The position numbers and the translations under genes are program-made. Under the pieces are notes generated by a model. That model was not told where the DNA came from and made no database searches. It saw nothing but the letters and a program-made list of their open reading frames with translations. Positions 9,801-19,742 of a DNA stretch of 64,000 nucleotides are shown piece by piece (within the stretch, counting starts at the first letter, position 1; each line of letters begins with the position of its first letter). The DNA comes from PNON01 sp963757065 (GTDB taxonomy: Bacteria > Chloroflexota > Anaerolineae > Anaerolineales > Anaerolineaceae): NCBI GenBank assembly GCA_963757065.1, contig CAVWQC010000007.1, positions 124,001 through 188,000 on the forward strand. The letters are read 5' to 3'.

Positions 9801-10128
9801 CAATGCTTCCTTTCAAATGCCTGGTAACCCGGAATCTAAATACAAACCGTCGCACCAAGGAGGGTAGACAATTAATTATACAAACTCCTGAAGGGTGCAG
9901 TTTATGTCTTGTATAAAAAAATTAGCTATTTACATGGGGATATATTTCACATCACTTTGTATTAAGGAAAAAATATTTTTTTTACCCTAACGAGTGAAGG
10001 AGAGTAGTGCATAAGTATAGCGAACTCTTAAGGTACCGCTGCATACGGTTTGGTCCATGCTTGATTGCATTTCCAATTAATGAATACGCATGCAACACTA
10101 ATTACCCCAAGTTGTTGGATATTTAAAC
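9801..10128. repeat. Intergenic region with partial R repeat (R1)
   Basis: No gene seen. At about 9999-10075 the sequence AGTAGTGCATAAGTAT, then CTTAAG, then GCTTGATTGCAT matches in order the left and middle blocks of the R family best seen at 34.4, 40.5 and 51.3 kb. The right part is not recognisable. It lies downstream of the minus-strand gene at 10129. Confidence 0.5.
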
Positions 10129-10761
10129 TTATCCGAAGCGGTTCCCCTCGACAGCATCTGCCAGGTCACTGAGAAAATCGAGCAGAAATCGCAGGTACCT
10201 GCCATCAGAAATTCGTCCGGACTGGTCAAAGAGGATTTCTGACCCCTGAACAAAGATAGTGCCTCCCATTTTCAATTGGGGGAGTTTCTGGCGGATGGTG
10301 GTTGAAGTGAGTACTTTTAGGGCCAGCCAATCCGGTTCGCTTGTGGCGTTGAAGTGGCGGTCAATTTCAGCATCACCTGTGACCCGGGTGGCTTCGCCAA
10401 TGGTGATGATCCGGTTGAGTTTCATCTTGATTTCCTGCGGGACGTTGATCTTTACCCGAATGTCTGTGCTGGTATTGGTCCGGGAGTCTCTACGCTCGCT
10501 CATGCCCCGAAATTTATCTCGTTCTTCTGACATACTCTCGGTCAAAGTGATCGACCGCCCACGGTAATTGCCGCTCAATTGCTGATCACGATAGGTCCCG
10601 GATTGATGTTTGGAGAACTGCAAGCCTGTCTCAGCAGCTATCTGCTTCCAGGCTTTACCCCTGCCCAACTTTTGCACGGTATTAAAGATGAATATAAGCA
10701 CAATAAAAGCAATTAGTACGAGGAATAAAGGATTTGTAATGTACTCCATTAGCTTATCCAT
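10129..10761 (-). CDS. Membrane-anchored hypothetical protein
   Basis: 210 aa. One N-terminal membrane span (PLFLVLIAFIVLIFIFNTV) is followed by a cytosolic domain whose start (GKAWKQIAAETGLQF, then GNYRGRSITL) resembles proteins that combine a membrane anchor with a conserved surface domain. AAGGAG lies five bases before the ATG. I do not recognise the family. Confidence 0.7.
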   Translation of the reverse strand: MDKLMEYITNPLFLVLIAFIVLIFIFNTVQKLGRGKAWKQIAAETGLQFSKHQSGTYRDQQLSGNYRGRSITLTESMSEERDKFRGMSERRDSRTNTSTDIRVKINVPQEIKMKLNRIITIGEATRVTGDAEIDRHFNATSEPDWLALKVLTSTTIRQKLPQLKMGGTIFVQGSEILFDQSGRISDGRYLRFLLDFLSDLADAVEGNRFG

Positions 10762-11020
10762 ATATCTCCTTTTTGTTGGGCATTAAATCATCATGTTAAC
10801 GATAGGTGAGCCAATCATTTATTATACAGAAGATTTATATATAGTATTTGATGGAATATTAAAAAGCACTCTTCATTCCTGCCGAGAGCCTAATAATTTA
10901 TGCAATAAGACGCTTGGCTTCGCGGATCTATTGCCTGGTCATTTCAATTGAAAAGGAGGGTTGGTTTTCTTAAGAATTGTTCCGTTCAAAGTCGAATAGA
11001 CAATACGGATTGCGAAAAAA

Positions 11021-11299
11021 CTATTTGTCGATCCTCATAATTTTACGATGATGGAGAGCAAATTCAAAACACTCATTGATTTCCTTTCGTAATTCTGATG
11101 AGTAATTGCCCTTCATACTTTTCAAAGTAAGCATAATATCGCCCAGAATTTCTGAGCCTGTTGATCCTGAAATCATCGCTTTTCCTAAATTATTCGAATC
11201 TTCGAAATAGCCATCCCTTTTGAGCCATTCTTTTAAGGTCGCCACAGCCGGGTAGAACTCGTCCAATCTTGTAAATCTTGTTTTCGGCTTCATGATCAT
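11021..11299 (-). CDS. Hypothetical protein
   Basis: About 92 aa starting at an ATG at 11299 with GAGGAG eight bases upstream; an in-frame upstream start at 11347 lacks a site. It contains LKEWLKRDGYFEDSNNLGKAM and a helical C-terminus with no membrane span. No family recognised. It lies 82 bp from the lipoprotein gene 11382-12302, on the same strand and downstream of it. Confidence 0.55.
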   Translation of the reverse strand: MIMKPKTRFTRLDEFYPAVATLKEWLKRDGYFEDSNNLGKAMISGSTGSEILGDIMLTLKSMKGNYSSELRKEINECFEFALHHRKIMRIDK

Positions 11300-11381
11300 G
11301 TATTTGCTCTCCTCTTTTCCGCGGATCTTGTGGGGCGACCAATTCAAGTGGGCAGGAATTAGATTGAATATAAAAATTTAT

Positions 11382-12302
11382 TTATGGCCAACATTGATCC
11401 ATTGGAAAAGTCTTCATCCAGGCAGAATATAGCTCCTGGAAATTTTCGTTCAATATTTGTTCTTGATCTGAAAAATATTGTTCAGCCTTGACCAGTTCCC
11501 CGGTTTCTTCTTCTGGTGTTAAAAGGCGTGGAGTACATTCCGGCGGAATTCCATCGTTTTGATAAGGCCCCAAATCGCAAGTCTTTGCCTGGTGTGTTTC
11601 AATGGTCGTTTTAACTTTTTGTGCCAAAGCCCGGATTTGTTCCAACCGGCGAATCCGCATAGCTTCTGGTGACTTCAAGTATAGTGCCAGATCGTCTCGA
11701 AGTGGAAGATTAAAAGAAAACTCAACAAGTGTTTCTTGAATTTGATATTGAACAGATGACCAAAGTACGACAGTTGATTCGCTTTGATCTGTAAGGGTCT
11801 TGTACCTATCAAATCTCACACCCCAATGATCTCCAACGACGCTGCCCCCATTTTCCGAGAATGAAAAATGCGCTCCCCAGCCTGTCTCAGCTGGAACCCA
11901 AAGCGCATCAAACCCAAGTCCAAAGACAGCAGGAAACTCTTGCGGATAAGTTAATGTATATAGACTAAAGACTTGTTGATCCCGATCATTAATGGTTGAT
12001 CCAGCAATTCGACAGTCTGGTTTTGCTCCAGCCCCCTGGCACCAGGAGGTTTGGTAAAAATTCCCATGTAGTTGGTATGGTATTGTCGTCCAATTTTCAC
12101 CAATGAAATTGTTGATACATCGATCTAGTGATATGAATTGCTCCCTTGTTTCAGGATCTTGAAAGTTGAGTTCATCCGGATTGACAATAGGGAAGGCAGA
12201 TGGTGTCAATGTTGGAGAAATTGGGCTCTTACCGCAACTCACACACACAGTACCGATGAGTAAAAAGAATATTACCTGTATAGCAGCTGATTTATTTTTC
12301 AT
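11382..12302 (-). CDS. Lipoprotein of unknown function
   Basis: 306 aa. A signal peptide with lipobox (LIGTVCVSCGKS) makes Cys23 the likely lipid-modified residue, followed by a Pro/Thr-rich linker (SPISPTLTPSAFP). The mature part is soluble with several cysteines and carries no recognised enzyme motif. It is probably displayed on the outer face of the membrane. One of several unrelated lipoproteins in the window. Confidence 0.75.
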   Translation of the reverse strand: MKNKSAAIQVIFFLLIGTVCVSCGKSPISPTLTPSAFPIVNPDELNFQDPETREQFISLDRCINNFIGENWTTIPYQLHGNFYQTSWCQGAGAKPDCRIAGSTINDRDQQVFSLYTLTYPQEFPAVFGLGFDALWVPAETGWGAHFSFSENGGSVVGDHWGVRFDRYKTLTDQSESTVVLWSSVQYQIQETLVEFSFNLPLRDDLALYLKSPEAMRIRRLEQIRALAQKVKTTIETHQAKTCDLGPYQNDGIPPECTPRLLTPEEETGELVKAEQYFSDQEQILNENFQELYSAWMKTFPMDQCWP

Positions 12303-12457
12303 ATTTTCATCATCCTAACAAATGCAGGTTGAGCAGGCATTCTTCCCATTGGAATAGACCTATCTCTAAATCCACCATTGGTGCATTCCACCTGATACCG
12401 AAAGCGAATACCTGCATTATCCTGTGCATGCCATGTTAGATGTTGTATTAAGATATA

Positions 12458-13270
12458 TCAACGCAAACCACGCTCTCGTTCCAAGTGATAGATTTTCTGG
12501 GCTGCTACAACTAGGGCTTCGTGCTGTTCTTCTGTGTACCACATCGCTTTCCTCGGGTCATTTTTCTCCACAACCTCTGATATTACTTCCCAACTGAACC
12601 CGGAATGGTTGTGCTTGGGAAAGCGTAATGTATCAATAATGTCGAATGCAGCTTCAGCCACCACTTCTTTTAACCTGAACCACAGGTTGTGGTATGGAAC
12701 TGTACTGATATACCTCAAATATACAAATTCAATATCTTCCCGGGTTGCTGGTTTTGGATTTGACATAACTATCGCCAATTCAAGATCTGTGAATTTCGCC
12801 TGATCGTGAATACCTTTGGCAGCAGGCCAGGCGATTTTTCCGGGTGGTACAGATTTCGGTGCAGCCTTACCGAATAATCCCGAGACTTGACTAAGCCCTC
12901 CTCCGCTACCTGCTTTTTCAACAGCTGCGCCGTCAATTAATTCGATGGATTTTGGCCTGCCCAGCACCAGGTCTGCAGCATCCGCTGGCCGCTCAATTTT
13001 TTCAAAGAGAATAGGATATTGTAAACCGTAAGCCATTGCTTGTTGAACGACAGAAAAGTGCGCAATATAGGCCTGTTTTTGTTCCTGGCTAAGCTGTTGT
13101 CGGCCAAGACGCTTAATAAAATCGGTCTTGAACTCCTCGATGCTCACAATTCGGCCTATACTCCCTTTGCTTGCGCCAAGAATTGTCTGTGAGGGATAAT
13201 CTGCATAATATTCACCACAATCGTATTTAATGACTACCTTGTCGTTTGGATTAAAGACCATATCTGTCAT
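12458..13270 (-). CDS. Hypothetical protein
   Basis: 270 aa, soluble. GGAGG lies four bases before the ATG. The N-terminus (FNPNDKVVIKYDCGEYY, GSIGRIVSIEE) looks like a small beta-barrel such as a KOW/SH3-like fold. A Gly/Ser-rich linker follows (EKAGSGGGLSQVSG), then a helical C-terminal domain. I cannot assign a family. Confidence 0.65.
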   Translation of the reverse strand: MTDMVFNPNDKVVIKYDCGEYYADYPSQTILGASKGSIGRIVSIEEFKTDFIKRLGRQQLSQEQKQAYIAHFSVVQQAMAYGLQYPILFEKIERPADAADLVLGRPKSIELIDGAAVEKAGSGGGLSQVSGLFGKAAPKSVPPGKIAWPAAKGIHDQAKFTDLELAIVMSNPKPATREDIEFVYLRYISTVPYHNLWFRLKEVVAEAAFDIIDTLRFPKHNHSGFSWEVISEVVEKNDPRKAMWYTEEQHEALVVAAQKIYHLERERGLR

Positions 13271-13748
13271 GAAACCTCCCTAAGACTATTTATCTCAGAA
13301 TTCGATGTGTACGTTAACGATGGCAGGCACAATAAATGTTGATTTTAAAATTTATCAGCAGTCTGCCATTTGATTTTCACTATTGGACATTTTCCGATAG
13401 TGCCTTTTTTTATTGATGATCCAGTACTCATCTATGATTTCAAAAATGCATACGAATAACTATAGTCCAGTTAATGAGATTCATGCAATTATTTAAGAAG
13501 ATTATCTCTGTTTTACTAAGCCACGACCACCTGAACTTGTGGCTATAATGAGTAGTGGTAACGACCGAAAGTAGCGCTATAACATGCGTTGGTGCAAAGA
13601 ATATACTCTAATACCAGAGAAATAAACCTCGCAGGAAAGCCATTATGCTGGTATGAATTCGAATCTTGATCCTATTTTATGAATTCAATGAAAATTCACT
13701 AAGTGGATATGTTATGATGATATTGTTTTCCACGTTTCTTGAACCCTG
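13271..13748. other. Divergent intergenic region
   Basis: About 480 bp between the divergent gene 12458-13270 and the LuxR gene. No gene is seen. It contains a plus-strand terminator-like hairpin at 13378-13411 and an AT-rich stretch before the LuxR start that probably holds its promoter. Confidence 0.6.
13378..13411 (+). terminator. Intrinsic terminator with no upstream gene
   Basis: Stem CACTATTGG/CCGATAGTG (with G-T pairs) is followed by CC and a run of seven T on the plus strand. No plus-strand gene precedes it. It could end a short untranslated transcript or attenuate a transcript leading into the LuxR gene. Confidence 0.6.
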
Positions 13749-13754
13749 GTGACG

Positions 13755-16433
13755 ATGGACACTCTTATACTACCAACCAAGCTATTTGCTCCTCCTCTTC
13801 ATCCGGGTTTGATTTTCCGCAAGAGACTGATCGAGCAGCTAAACATCAGCAGTCAGCACAAGCTGACCCTGGTATCAGCTCCAGCCGGTTACGGAAAAAC
13901 CACATTGATCAGCAGTTGGCTGCACGAAACGGTCATCCCTTCAACCTGGTTTTCGTTGGATGAAGGTGATAATGATCCCATTCGTTTTTTTCAATATTTC
14001 ATCACCTCACTTCAAAAGCTCATTCCAGATCTCGGGATGGATTTGACGGGAATGCTTCAGGTTGCACAACCGCCCTCCTTTGATGTCCTTATGAATATAG
14101 TGATCAACGAAATCACCAGGCAGACTTCTCCATTTATTATCGTTCTGGATGATTTTCACGTCATTTCCTCCCAACCTGTTGTAGACATGGTTTTATTTCT
14201 TCTCGAGCATATGCCTCCCAACATGCATCTTGTGCTCCTATCCAGGACAGATCCAATTTTCCCCTTATCGCGTTTACGTGTACGCAACCAGCTGATCGAT
14301 ATTCGGGCTGATCAATTGCGCTTTACCCGGGAGGAAATTGCCATCTTTCTGAATGAAATCATGAAATTAAGAATTTCTACCGAAGATCTTGGCGCAATAG
14401 AGGTGCGAACAGAGGGATGGATAGCGGGGCTTCAACTCGCAGCCCTTTCCATGCAAAATTGTCAGGATATTCATGGTTTCATCTCGGCATTCACAGGCAG
14501 TCATTACTATGTGATGGATTACCTGATCGAAGAAGTACTAAAACTTCAGCCCCCGAATATCAGTACCTTTTTATTGCAGTCTTCCATATTAAAGCGCCTT
14601 TGCGGACCACTTTGCGAAGCGGTTATCGGCGTTGACCCAACTTGCCCGGTTGATGGACAAACAACATTGGAAACCCTGGAACAAATGAACTTATTCCTCA
14701 TCCCGCTTGACGATGAGCGGCATTGGTATCGTTATCACCACTTGTTCTCGGATGTTCTCAACAGGCGCCTTGAGCATCAGTTTCCACATTTACTCCCGGA
14801 GCTGAATAGACGAGCATCTGAATGGTATGAACAAAATGGATTTATCTCCGAAGCCATTCAGTATGCACTCGCTGCAGGGAACCAAACCCGGGCAGCTCAG
14901 CTGATTGAAGATAATGGATGTTACCTCCTCATGAGCGGTGAGGTATCCACTCTCCTAAATTGGACCAGTGCTATTGAGTTTCAGACAGATGCACATCCCT
15001 GGCTGGCCATCCAAAAGGCCTGGGCTCAAGCCCTTACTGGAAATCTGGATCAGGTCGAGACAACCCTGAAAGCTCCCGAGCAATTGCTTTCTTCGCTTGA
15101 ATCATCGATTGAAGTAAGGACAATGCAAGGAACCATTGCCGCCGCCCGAGCCCATTGTGCAAACTCACAACGAGACACTCGCAGTGCAGCGGAGTATGCT
15201 CATGAAGCTTTGCGACTGTTGCCAGATTGCAGTTCCATTTCTCAAAGTATTCGAAGTGTTGCTACATCCGTTCTCGGAGATGCAAGTTGGGTCAACGGGA
15301 ATTTGGAAGATGCCAAACGTGCTTACAACGAAGCGATTCGCATCGGTCAAGATGCCAATAATCTTCAAACTGTCATCCTCGCCAACTCCAACCTGGCTGA
15401 TGTTTTGATGGAACAAGGACAACTCCATCAGGCAGCTAAGATATTCATCGATTCGCTGCAAATGGCAATTCGACCGGATGGGCAAAGATCGCCATTGGCC
15501 TGCAGGATTTACATCGGATTGACCAGATTATTCTACGAGTGGGATCAATTGGATGAGGCAAGTCAATATATTCACAATTGCATTGATCTTTGTCAACAGT
15601 GGGGGGATATTGATCAAATAACTGAAGCTTATGCCATGTTGGCACGGTTAGAGGAAAGCCGGGGTCTTCAGGAGCAGTCCCGGGACGCGATGCAGGAAGT
15701 GGAGCTATTGGTTGGCGGCTCATCTTTCTCACTTCGGCGGTCCATGCTGGCGATGCCTGACCTTATACATGTATGGCTGGCTCAAGGGAATGTGGATAAA
15801 CCATCCCAATTCATTCAAAAGGGCGGATTATCTGTGAACGATGAATTCTCTTATCGGCAGGAACCTGAATATATGATCCTTCTTCGAGTGCTAATGGCTC
15901 AAAAGGATTATCAGACAGTTTTGTTCCTTTCCAAACGACTGCTTCAACAAGCAGAGAAAGCCGGACGGATAGGGTTGGTTATCGAAATCCTGATCCTCCA
16001 ATCACTCGCTTATCAGGGAAATAAGGATACAGAGTCCGCCCTGGCAGTTTTGGAAAGAGCGCTCACGCTAGCCAAGCCGGAGGGGTACGTGCGCATATTC
16101 CTCGACGAAGGCGAAGCGATGACAAAATTGCTCTGCCAGGTTCAATCACGTCAGCCCGGGACCGGTTATGCAGCTGATCTGTTGTCCAGGATTGGTAAAA
16201 ACACAGGTATGACACAACCATCCATGCGGCTCCTGGCTGAGCCGTTGACCATACGTGAGGTGGAAGTCTTGACGCTCATCAAAGGCGGTTGTTCGAATCA
16301 GGATATTGCCGAAAGATTGGTCATCTCCCTCCCCACTGTGAAGCGTCATATCAGCAATATTTATACAAAACTGGGAGTGGAGAGCCGGACCCAGGCTGTT
16401 GCTTTTGGCAAAGAGCTAAATATATTCGAGTAA
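13755..16433 (+). CDS. LuxR-family ATP-dependent regulator (MalT/STAND type)
   Basis: 892 aa. An N-terminal STAND NTPase carries Walker A (SAPAGYGKTTLIS, about residues 43-55) and Walker B (FIIVLDDFHVI, about 131). A TPR-like helical region runs from about 400 to 780, and a LuxR helix-turn-helix is at the end (LTIREVEVLTLIKGG, VKRHISNIYTKLGV). MalT-type proteins oligomerise with ATP and an inducer, then activate transcription. GTG at 13749 and ATG at 13755 are both possible starts; neither has a clear site. A strong terminator follows at 16459. It likely controls the small-gene block downstream. Confidence 0.88.
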   Translation: MDTLILPTKLFAPPLHPGLIFRKRLIEQLNISSQHKLTLVSAPAGYGKTTLISSWLHETVIPSTWFSLDEGDNDPIRFFQYFITSLQKLIPDLGMDLTGMLQVAQPPSFDVLMNIVINEITRQTSPFIIVLDDFHVISSQPVVDMVLFLLEHMPPNMHLVLLSRTDPIFPLSRLRVRNQLIDIRADQLRFTREEIAIFLNEIMKLRISTEDLGAIEVRTEGWIAGLQLAALSMQNCQDIHGFISAFTGSHYYVMDYLIEEVLKLQPPNISTFLLQSSILKRLCGPLCEAVIGVDPTCPVDGQTTLETLEQMNLFLIPLDDERHWYRYHHLFSDVLNRRLEHQFPHLLPELNRRASEWYEQNGFISEAIQYALAAGNQTRAAQLIEDNGCYLLMSGEVSTLLNWTSAIEFQTDAHPWLAIQKAWAQALTGNLDQVETTLKAPEQLLSSLESSIEVRTMQGTIAAARAHCANSQRDTRSAAEYAHEALRLLPDCSSISQSIRSVATSVLGDASWVNGNLEDAKRAYNEAIRIGQDANNLQTVILANSNLADVLMEQGQLHQAAKIFIDSLQMAIRPDGQRSPLACRIYIGLTRLFYEWDQLDEASQYIHNCIDLCQQWGDIDQITEAYAMLARLEESRGLQEQSRDAMQEVELLVGGSSFSLRRSMLAMPDLIHVWLAQGNVDKPSQFIQKGGLSVNDEFSYRQEPEYMILLRVLMAQKDYQTVLFLSKRLLQQAEKAGRIGLVIEILILQSLAYQGNKDTESALAVLERALTLAKPEGYVRIFLDEGEAMTKLLCQVQSRQPGTGYAADLLSRIGKNTGMTQPSMRLLAEPLTIREVEVLTLIKGGCSNQDIAERLVISLPTVKRHISNIYTKLGVESRTQAVAFGKELNIFE

Positions 16434-16458
16434 GCGGTATCTGATAATCACTTTCAAG

Positions 16459-16495
16459 AAGCTGGCAGTGGACAACCTCCACCGCCAGCTTTTTC
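16459..16495 (+). terminator. Intrinsic terminator of the LuxR gene
   Basis: Stem AAGCTGGC-GTGGA / TCCAC-GCCAGCTT followed by TTTTTC, about 25 bp after the LuxR stop codon. Confidence 0.85.
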
Positions 16496-16622
16496 GTTTA
16501 CCTGCTGTGAGAAATCCGGGAGTGCTGACAATTTCTCGCGGGAAAATAAATACAACCCCATCTACAACCTTTAGTCGATGAAGCCATGTCAAGAAATTGA
16601 TAAATTAGAACCAAGAGGAAAC

Positions 16623-16892
16623 ATGATGAACGAAAACGATGAACACAGCAATGAAAACCAGGGCGAACTTCCAGCCAGCCTTCGCGGAGATTTCTACGAG
16701 ATCCACGTCAAAGGTCATCTCGATGAAACCTGGTCGGATTGGTTGGAAGGTCTGGCGGTAAAGCTTCTGAATAATGGTGAAATGATCCTTTATGGCCACA
16801 TCGAAGACCAGGCCGCCTTGATGGGCACACTGAATAAACTATATGGACTCAACCTGACTTTGTTGTCAGTGAATGAAAAGAATAAATTATAA
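16623..16892 (+). CDS. Small hypothetical protein
   Basis: 89 aa from ATG at 16623 (AAGAGGA upstream; a second ATG follows at once). Acidic N-terminus, then FYEIHVKGHLDETWSDWLEGLAVKL and a C-terminus resembling a small alpha/beta fold (LYGHIEDQAALMGTLNKLYGLN). Similar small proteins are often found beside MalT-type regulators and transporters. First gene of a run reaching 19554. Confidence 0.7.
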   Translation: MMNENDEHSNENQGELPASLRGDFYEIHVKGHLDETWSDWLEGLAVKLLNNGEMILYGHIEDQAALMGTLNKLYGLNLTLLSVNEKNKL

Positions 16893-16908
16893 ACAAAGGA
16901 GATAAGAA

Positions 16909-17139
16909 ATGGAAAAATCACAGCAGTTCAATCCCAATTCGGTAACCATCACATGGAGTGCATCCGTTATCGAAAAGGTCCATAAGTGCGAAGATTGCCC
17001 CATCAGGAAATTAGCGCAAAAACAACCACGCTCATTCTTCGCCCGCATCCACGCCTGGCATGCCACATGGTGGCCTGGTTGGAAAGCCCATCAGGTGAGG
17101 AAATGTGCCTACAGGGCAATGGCAAATGTTCAAGCATAA
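16909..17139 (+). CDS. Small Cys-containing hypothetical protein
   Basis: 76 aa with a CEDCPIRK motif at about residues 26-33 and a Trp-rich C-terminal half (HAWHATWWPGWKAH). AAGGAG precedes the ATG. The C-x-x-C pair and a later Cys could bind a metal. It lies 16 bp after the previous gene. No family recognised. Confidence 0.6.
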   Translation: MEKSQQFNPNSVTITWSASVIEKVHKCEDCPIRKLAQKQPRSFFARIHAWHATWWPGWKAHQVRKCAYRAMANVQA

Positions 17140-17179
17140 AAATATTAATCAAAATCAAACAACATATTTTGGAGGAAAA

Positions 17180-17527
17180 ATGGAAAACCTAATCAAGTCA
17201 AACACAGATTTTAGCACGATCGCATGGGGCGCAATCTTTATCCTGTGGGGTATCACAGAGATGCTCCCAACACTGCCGGAAGGTACAGGCGCTGTAGGTA
17301 TAGGCATCATCCTGATCGCACTTAATGTTGCTCGATCATGGAAAGGTCAGCGCACCAGTGGTTTTACAACCACCCTTGGTGTCCTGCTGCTCCTATTGGG
17401 TGCTTTGGAACTGGCACGCCCCCTTCTGCACCTCTCGTTCGAATTGCCGATCTTTGCGATCCTGCTGCTGACTTTAGGTGTGGTCCTGCTTCGCAACGCT
17501 TTACGAGCGGGCAATGATCAAGATTAG
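17180..17527 (+). CDS. Small integral membrane protein
   Basis: 115 aa starting at an ATG at 17180 with GGAGG five bases upstream. Four predicted membrane spans (AWGAIFILWGITEML, VGIGIILIALNVA, TLGVLLLLLGALEL, IFAILLLTLGVVLL). Role unknown. It lies 40 bp after the Cys protein in the LuxR-linked run of genes. Confidence 0.7.
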   Translation: MENLIKSNTDFSTIAWGAIFILWGITEMLPTLPEGTGAVGIGIILIALNVARSWKGQRTSGFTTTLGVLLLLLGALELARPLLHLSFELPIFAILLLTLGVVLLRNALRAGNDQD

Positions 17528-17546
17528 AAAACTGTAAATATCTTCA

Positions 17547-17581
17547 CTGGTAGAAGGGCACCTGATTTGTCCTTCTACCAG
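17547..17581. terminator. Hairpin between membrane protein and MFS genes
   Basis: Perfect 11-bp stem CTGGTAGAAGG/CCTTCTACCAG with a 13-base loop but no strong T run. It may weaken rather than end transcription into the MFS gene. Confidence 0.55.
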
Positions 17582-17614
17582 AGCAATCATCTCATATTAT
17601 TTTTGGAGCATATT

Positions 17615-18907
17615 ATGGAACAGGCAATTGCATTACCTTCAAGCAACCCGATGATGAAAGTTCTCGGGATTCGTGATTTCTTATTGTTATGGATCGGTCA
17701 GAGCACTTCCATGCTGGGAGATCAATTTCACAGTATTGCTGGAGCCTGGCTTGTCATGAAAATGACAGGTGATCCCATGGCTATTGGAATGGTCATGGCT
17801 TTGGGTGGAGTTACCCGGGCTATTTTTACTGTGATCGGCGGGGCAGTCACAGATCGAATATCACCCCGTAAATTAATGCTGATCTCCGACTTTGTCAGGC
17901 TTATCCTTGCGGCAATACTGGCAATACAGGTATTTACCGGAACACTGCAAGTCTGGATGATCTATATTTACGGTGCGGTCAACGGTATCATGGGAGGACT
18001 CTTCGGCCCGGCTTCCATGTCGATCGTCCCCCTTATCATACCTGAGCAACAACTGCAGACAGGAAATTCACTCACCCAGGGCAGCTCTTCGCTGATCGGT
18101 TTTATTGGCCCGGCATTAGCCGGTGGATTGATTGCAGCCTTTACCGATGAAAAAGCAGGCATGGGCATGGCTATTGCCATCGACGCCATGACCTTCGTGA
18201 TTTCGGTAATCACACTGTGGAAGATGCGTTCCGGCGAGATAGTAAGAACCGCTTTGGAGAAACCTCAACCTGTTAACATCGTCAAATCCATTAAAGACGG
18301 GTTCGGGTATATGCTGAAAGATCCTGTACTCCGAATGATGTTCATCCTGATCGCGGTAGCCAATCTCTGCTTTACCGGTCCACTGCTTGTAGGTATCCCT
18401 TACCTGACTGATACACGTTTTTCGGGAGGTGCCGCAGCCTATGGGATCATCATTTCCGGTTATGCGGGCGGCAACTTACTGGGTATCATCCTTTCGGGTG
18501 TCCTGCCCAAATTAACCAAACGTATAGTCCGGGGAATGATGGTAGCTTTATTCGCAACCTTTGGTCTCGGGATCATTTCCATGAGTTGGATCTCGATCAC
18601 CTGGATGGCCACCCTTGATCTTTTCATTCTCGGTGTTCTGGAAGGTTACCTATTCCTATTAATGATCACGAGTTTACAGCGCACTACACCCAAAGGTCTT
18701 CTAGGTCGATTAATGAGCATGATCCTGCTTGCCAACCTGTGCATGATGCCGCTTTCTCAAGCTCTTTCCGGCTTTGCCTTACGCTGGAGTGTTGTATCCG
18801 TCTTTGTGGCTGCAGGATTGATCATGATCGTTACATCTTTGACCATGGCTTTTAGCCGGACGACTGACTTAATGAGTGACACATTAGTGGGTGACCAGGG
18901 TCGGTAA
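17615..18907 (+). CDS. MFS transporter (MFS_3/enterobactin exporter-like)
   Basis: 430 aa with about 12 spans. FLLLWIGQSTSMLGDQFHSIAGAWLV and the loop TDRISPRKLMLISD are typical of the MFS_3/DUF894 group that includes EntS and macrolide exporters. The start at 17615 has TTGGAG upstream; an in-frame extension to 17567 overlaps the hairpin. Likely a drug or metabolite exporter under LuxR-type control. Confidence 0.85.
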   Translation: MEQAIALPSSNPMMKVLGIRDFLLLWIGQSTSMLGDQFHSIAGAWLVMKMTGDPMAIGMVMALGGVTRAIFTVIGGAVTDRISPRKLMLISDFVRLILAAILAIQVFTGTLQVWMIYIYGAVNGIMGGLFGPASMSIVPLIIPEQQLQTGNSLTQGSSSLIGFIGPALAGGLIAAFTDEKAGMGMAIAIDAMTFVISVITLWKMRSGEIVRTALEKPQPVNIVKSIKDGFGYMLKDPVLRMMFILIAVANLCFTGPLLVGIPYLTDTRFSGGAAAYGIIISGYAGGNLLGIILSGVLPKLTKRIVRGMMVALFATFGLGIISMSWISITWMATLDLFILGVLEGYLFLLMITSLQRTTPKGLLGRLMSMILLANLCMMPLSQALSGFALRWSVVSVFVAAGLIMIVTSLTMAFSRTTDLMSDTLVGDQGR

Positions 18908-19002
18908 ATGGATGGGATGATCGGGAATCATACTTAGGGATTCACGGCTCTTTATTCTTACAGCAAACACAGTGAAATTTGGCAGTTCTTTGTGGAGGAA
19001 AA

Positions 19003-19554
19003 GTGGAAAACACATATAAACTAAATTCTGGAAATTCTAAACTTACACCTCTCACCAGAGGGATGGGATGGGGTTTCATCGGGGGATTGACCGGCACGAT
19101 GGTGATGGATGGACTGCTAATGGTAGCTTTCCTGGCATTCAAGTTACCGGCTTTGCTATGCTTCTCGATCGTGGGAGATACTGTCTCACAGCTCTTTTTC
19201 GAATTGGGTTTGCAGGTGGCCAGCGGCATTCCAACTGGCGTCACAGCACACTATTTGATCGGTCCACTTTTTGGCGTGCTCTTTGGTGTAATAATGGCGA
19301 AGTTTCCTGCACTGAGACTGATAACTTTGAAAAAGACCTTACTCGTGGCAATCCTGTACGTCGAGATCTTTAGTCAACCGATCCTGGTGACAACACCCAT
19401 ACTATTGAAGATGACGATATTTGAGACTTTACAGTGGTACGGTGGGTCGTTCGTAATGCATATAATGATGGCGGCGGTTCTTGGCACAGTCATGTGGTAT
19501 GGAATGTTCCATAATCCTGCTGCGATTCTAAAAAGGATATCAAATAAATCCTGA
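19003..19554 (+). CDS. Integral membrane hypothetical protein
   Basis: 183 aa starting at GTG 19003, directly after GGAGGAAAA. About five spans, with GMGWGFIGGLTGTMVMDGLLMVAFLAF and GPLFGVLFGVIMAKF. Some features recall small putative transporters of unknown function. Last gene of the plus-strand run after the MFS exporter. Confidence 0.65.
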   Translation: MENTYKLNSGNSKLTPLTRGMGWGFIGGLTGTMVMDGLLMVAFLAFKLPALLCFSIVGDTVSQLFFELGLQVASGIPTGVTAHYLIGPLFGVLFGVIMAKFPALRLITLKKTLLVAILYVEIFSQPILVTTPILLKMTIFETLQWYGGSFVMHIMMAAVLGTVMWYGMFHNPAAILKRISNKS

Positions 19555-19742
19555 CATCATTTAACAACCCCAATTCAAAGTCTTTTTGCCTTGCTGTGAT
19601 TGTCCGATATACCTATCCTGTTGACGATGAAACGGACAAAATCAAAGCAAGTCAAGCTATAATTTAAACAGGAAATTATGTATGTGGCATGAAATAATGT
19701 ACCTGGTGATAGTGCTGGTGACCTTGATGGATGGAGAATCTC

